Below are positions 6,539 through 9,081 of a stretch of 9,081 nt of DNA, piece by piece. Below the pieces are notes generated by a model. That model worked only from the letters and a program-made list of their open reading frames with translations. It did not search any database and was not told the origin of the DNA. Source of the DNA: JBMYQA01 sp049600855 (lineage in GTDB: Bacteria > Bacteroidota > Bacteroidia > Cytophagales > Flammeovirgaceae). Made by a program: the position numbers and the translations under genes. Every line of letters begins with the position of its first letter. Within the stretch, counting starts at the first letter, position 1. Where the stretch lies: contig JBMYQA010000256.1 in assembly GCA_049600855.1 (NCBI GenBank), positions 1-9,081 of the forward strand, written 5' to 3'.

Positions 6539-7927
6539 ATGAGTACACATGACCAGCAAAAAGAACTCGTTCTCCACGGAAATTTGACGAACGTCATGTG
6601 GCAACTTTCCCTTCCAGCCATTGCTGCAATGGTTCTTTTTGGGCTAAATGCTTTTATGGATACCGTATTTATTGGGCAGCTGATGAATGAAACTGCGCTA
6701 GCAGGGGTGGCCTTAGCTTATCCCTTGACAGGCCTCACCATGGGCTTGGGGACATGGGCAGGCACAGGAGCAGGAAATATATTGAGCATTGCCTTAGGAA
6801 AAGATGATCGGGAAACGCAAAAAAAGTTACTGCCGAATGCCATTTTTTTTATGTTCGTAAGCACCTTCCTTTTAGCGCTTCCTGCATATATTTTTGCTGA
6901 AGAGTTGATTCGCTTTATGGCGGGTACAGGTGAGGTATTAGATTATGGAACACGGTACTTTAAACAAACACTGCTTGCTGCTCCTTTATGGGTATTTGGT
7001 TTAGCTTTTAATTTCATCGTGCGTGCTGAGGGCAAAATGAAAGCGGCTGCCATCATGATGAGTTATGGATTTGGGGTAAACTTAGTGCTCACCCCAATTT
7101 TTATTCATTACCTTCAGCTGGGCGTAGAAGGTGCCGCTTGGGCAACAAATATTGGAATGGCTATTTATTGTTGGGTGGGCTATCGCTATTTCCGCAAAGG
7201 CAAGGCTTCTTTTCAGGCCAATGTTAACTCCATCGCTTATGATAAGGAAATCTTGAAATCCATACTGAAAATGGGATTTCCAGGTTACATCATGACGATC
7301 ATGGGTTTGGTGCAATCACTTGTTGTATTTCATGCGATTGTTGAAATTGGAAATGATAGTGATTTAGCGTTTTTTGCGGCTGCCAATCGGATTTTATTAT
7401 TATTAATGACTCCTTTATTTGGATTAATGCGTTCGCTTCAGCCTGTTGTTGGCATAAATTATGGGGCCATGCAATACAAGCGGGTAAAAGAGTCCTTCTT
7501 GTTGTTTTGCAAAACTGGCTTTTGGCTCATTGCTCCTTTTTGGTTAATACTGACGATTTTTCCAGAAGGCAGTTTACGATTAGTCTTGCCTGATGCCCAC
7601 CTCACCGAAACAGATTTATGGAACTTGAGAGTCTATATGTTGGTATTGCCCATGCTTCCTTTTGTATTTATGGCCTTAACCTATTTGCCCGCCATTGAAA
7701 AACCCAAATATGCCAGCTTTATAGGTTTAGCACGTCAGCTCGTTTTTTATGTGCCTGTAATGTTGTTTCTCCCCCGATGGATGGGCATTGAAGGAGTCTA
7801 TTATGGATCAACTGTGATTGATTTAGTAGTTACGCTTATTTTAGTTTATATGGTTTGGACAACCTTTAAAGCCTTGCCCGATGACGTGAAGGAGACTGAA
7901 TTGAAGCAGGTTAAGGCGGTGGAATAG
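6539..7927 (+). CDS. MATE family multidrug efflux transporter
   Basis: This is an inner-membrane antiporter of the multidrug and toxic compound extrusion family, which exports cationic drugs or metabolites in exchange for Na+ or H+. The 462-residue protein has about twelve hydrophobic segments arranged as two MatE halves (roughly 14-215 and 240-440). Family signs are Pro26 in the first helix, FMDTVFIGQL at 39-48 with the conserved Asp41, RAEGKMK at 162-168, and QPVVGINYGA at 301-310 in the second half. The C-terminal tail after 445 is charged and cytoplasmic. The length is typical of the family and there is no truncation. It probably has its own promoter. The actual substrate cannot be inferred; being next to an SDR gene is weak evidence of a shared job. 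Confidence 0.94.
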   Translation: MSTHDQQKELVLHGNLTNVMWQLSLPAIAAMVLFGLNAFMDTVFIGQLMNETALAGVALAYPLTGLTMGLGTWAGTGAGNILSIALGKDDRETQKKLLPNAIFFMFVSTFLLALPAYIFAEELIRFMAGTGEVLDYGTRYFKQTLLAAPLWVFGLAFNFIVRAEGKMKAAAIMMSYGFGVNLVLTPIFIHYLQLGVEGAAWATNIGMAIYCWVGYRYFRKGKASFQANVNSIAYDKEILKSILKMGFPGYIMTIMGLVQSLVVFHAIVEIGNDSDLAFFAAANRILLLLMTPLFGLMRSLQPVVGINYGAMQYKRVKESFLLFCKTGFWLIAPFWLILTIFPEGSLRLVLPDAHLTETDLWNLRVYMLVLPMLPFVFMALTYLPAIEKPKYASFIGLARQLVFYVPVMLFLPRWMGIEGVYYGSTVIDLVVTLILVYMVWTTFKALPDDVKETELKQVKAVE

Positions 7928-7959
7928 GGGAGAAGGGCTCGTGAGATGTCTATTAAATA

Positions 7960-7973
7960 AGTAGTTTACTACT
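7960..7973 (+). terminator. Short hairpin after the MATE gene, possible weak terminator
   Basis: AGTAG (7960-7964) pairs with CTACT (7969-7973) across a TTTA loop. It lies 33 bases after the MATE stop codon, and a T-rich stretch (7982-7994) follows after a short gap. The stem is only 5 bp and A+T-rich, so it may not be functional. Confidence 0.2.
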
Positions 7974-8124
7974 GGCCTAAATTTTATATTTTTTGGCAGT
8001 TTTTTATTATAATGATAGGTATAACACTACCAATCTTTGTAATACGTCATTAACCAAACGAACGAATAATTTTACTACCTCCATTTTACAAAGCCTAACA
8101 ATCTGTCATTTAAAAAGAACAACT

Positions 8125-8775
8125 ATGAAAACTTGTATTTATGCTTTGTTAATGATGTGCTTTATGTTCGTTACGGTGAATTCAAATGCGCAATCTGCAA
8201 TTCAAGGGACAACGATTAAAACATGTGCTTGTAAAAGAGCCTTCGTTTCCCAAACGGATCCTGTAACACTCGCTATTAACCAGAATGGAAAATTCCATGA
8301 GTTGTATTGGTTAGTTAAGCAACCGCAAAATTTCTCTCATTTTATTGTAGAAGCGAGTCCTTTTGGAGAACGATTTCTCCCCATTGAAACGGTAAAAGTG
8401 AATGCGCAATCAGATGCTTTACAGGATTATCATATTCAGCTGAAGCACACTACAGAGGCACCAAGCCATTATCGGATAAAGGTGGTGAAGACGGATCAGT
8501 CGCATTTTTATTCGAAAGTGCTAAATGTGAATAAATTACCTCAACACGTTTATCCCTTATTTTTCATTAGTCAGCAACGCTTAAATATATTTCAGGCAGA
8601 CAAATCGGGAAAGCCTTATCAAATGCGCATTTGCAATACCGACGGGAAATTCATGAAAAACTTTGAGTTGAGTGATAATTATGAAATGGCACTTAGTGAG
8701 CTAGAGAAAGGAAGTTATATTATCCATTACGAAAATCAAAGTTTGCAAGGAAGTTGGCGTTTCGTGAAGCATTAA
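8125..8775 (+). CDS. Small secreted protein with fibronectin-III-like segment and T9SS-like C-terminal module
   Basis: I chose ATG 8125 because it begins a good Sec signal peptide: MKTC, a hydrophobic core at about 5-18, then NSNAQS with likely cleavage near residue 23. The frame is open upstream to a TTG at 7993, but those 44 residues look like translated leader. The mature part starts with a cysteine pair, Cys34 and Cys36. Residues about 60-136 follow the common Bacteroidota pattern of a fibronectin-III-like segment before a sorting domain: a tryptophan strand, HFIVEASPFGERFLPI, then HYRIKVVKTDQSHFYSKVL. Residues about 141-216 resemble the type IX secretion C-terminal domain: IFQADKSG, RICNTDGKFMKNFEL, LSELEKGSYIIHYENQ and a final WRFVKH. 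The usual YPNP start is missing (YPLF at 143-146 instead), so it is a degenerate or divergent copy. The protein has no passenger enzyme domain. It may be a surface or secreted structural peptide. Confidence 0.72.
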   Translation: MKTCIYALLMMCFMFVTVNSNAQSAIQGTTIKTCACKRAFVSQTDPVTLAINQNGKFHELYWLVKQPQNFSHFIVEASPFGERFLPIETVKVNAQSDALQDYHIQLKHTTEAPSHYRIKVVKTDQSHFYSKVLNVNKLPQHVYPLFFISQQRLNIFQADKSGKPYQMRICNTDGKFMKNFELSDNYEMALSELEKGSYIIHYENQSLQGSWRFVKH

Positions 8776-8811
8776 GGCGATTTGAGAAGGACAATCCTCA
8801 CTTTTTAATAG

Positions 8812-8849
8812 CTTTCACAAAATGAAACCACCTATTCTTTTTGTGAAAG
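8812..8849 (+). terminator. Stem-loop after the secreted protein gene, probable terminator
   Basis: CTTTCACAAAA (8812-8822) is the exact reverse complement of TTTTGTGAAAG (8839-8849), giving an 11-bp stem with a 16-nt loop. It starts 36 bases after the stop codon at 8775. The stem is A+T-rich and only a short T-containing stretch follows, so it might instead be a 3' stabilising or bidirectional element. Confidence 0.5.
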
Positions 8850-8933
8850 ACTATTTCATATTTTGAGGCAAGGTAATTAAAGCATCTTTTTCCCCATAAC
8901 GGATACATACCAAATTCAATTGTTATAAGTTTT

Positions 8934-8970
8934 CTAACTTGCTTAAAACTCGAAAGTTAGGAAACTTTCG
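8934..8970 (+). promoter_or_regulatory. Two overlapping, mutually exclusive hairpins before the last ORF
   Basis: CTAACTT (8934-8940) can pair with AAGTTAG (8954-8960). CGAAAGTT (8951-8958) can pair exactly with AACTTTCG (8963-8970), an 8-bp stem with AGGA loop. Both use 8954-8958, so only one can form at a time. The second ends 3 bases before the ATG at 8974 and would cover the ribosome-binding area. This is an attenuator-like layout, but no ligand domain or leader peptide is recognised. Confidence 0.4.
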
Positions 8971-8973
8971 CTC

Positions 8974-9081
8974 ATGGATTCCAGCAATTCTCACTTTCAT
9001 TTCGACGCAGAGCCCGACATGGAATGGGAGAAATCTATGTGCCCATTAAAATGCGAAATCATGTGCCCAAGTAAGCCAGAT
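8974..9081 (+). CDS. Start of a cysteine-rich unknown ORF, cut by the window end
   Basis: ATG at 8974 opens a frame that runs without stop for 36 codons to the last base. In-frame upstream there is a TAA at 8944 and no other ATG, so this is the first likely start. The visible part is polar (FHFDAEPDMEWEKS at about 8-21) followed by cysteines in CPLKCEIMC, spaced C-x3-C-x3-C at residues 23, 27 and 31. That spacing could be metal-binding, but I recognise no family from 36 residues. There is no signal peptide. The frame may also be chance, although the adjoining hairpins support a gene. Confidence 0.35.
   Translation, partial: MDSSNSHFHFDAEPDMEWEKSMCPLKCEIMCPSKPD

Noticed and set aside
6097..7315. 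Minus-strand frames under the SDR and MATE genes (6097-6312, 7082-7315)
   Set aside because: They are shadows of well-supported plus-strand genes.
7993..8124. Longer form of the secreted protein starting at TTG 7993
   Set aside because: It would bury the clear Sec signal peptide 44 residues inside the protein, and the extension looks like translated A/T-rich leader.
1..9081. CRISPR array, tRNA or rRNA genes, insertion-sequence ends
   Set aside because: No regularly spaced repeats, cloverleaf-like segments, rRNA-like conserved stretches or transposase motifs were seen on either strand.

Overview
The window looks like a chromosomal segment of a Bacteroidota bacterium, probably Cytophagales- or Flavobacteriales-like. 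This rests on four observations. Two genes have a perfect TAnnTTTG match (the Bacteroidota -7 promoter element) upstream. Start codons have A/T-rich leaders without clear Shine-Dalgarno sequences. A small secreted protein carries a type IX secretion (T9SS)-like C-terminal module. One protein begins with an EAD11-like effector-associated domain, a type seen mostly in Bacteroidota and in multicellular or complex bacteria. The assignment is an inference from these signs, not from a marker gene.

Left part (1-3370, minus strand): a compact three-gene operon read right to left. It encodes a membrane-anchored or exported diheme cytochrome c, a [2Fe-2S] subunit, and a Tat-exported molybdopterin-binding subunit of the xanthine dehydrogenase / isoquinoline 1-oxidoreductase family. 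Together they form a plausible periplasmic hydroxylase or dehydrogenase. Electrons would run from the Mo centre through two [2Fe-2S] clusters to cytochrome c. The substrate cannot be read from sequence. A perfect 8-bp inverted repeat at the left edge may be the operon terminator.

Middle (3371-5774): an A+T-rich block holding one 556-residue gene on the minus strand and a divergent 44-codon ORF for a possible one-pass membrane peptide. The large protein has an N-terminal EAD11-like helical domain followed by what look like two diverged phospholipase-D-like modules. It is the best candidate here for an undescribed conflict or defence-related component. No partner effector is encoded in the window, so its role is open.

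Right part (5775-9081, plus strand): a small atypical short-chain dehydrogenase (TIP30/HTATIP2-like), a MATE-family efflux transporter, and a small secreted protein with a fibronectin-III-like segment plus a T9SS-like tail. At the edge is the start of a cysteine-rich unknown ORF, immediately preceded by two overlapping, mutually exclusive hairpins. The first two genes each have their own promoter-like element, so they need not be co-transcribed. No tRNA, rRNA, CRISPR array, transposase or integrase is visible.
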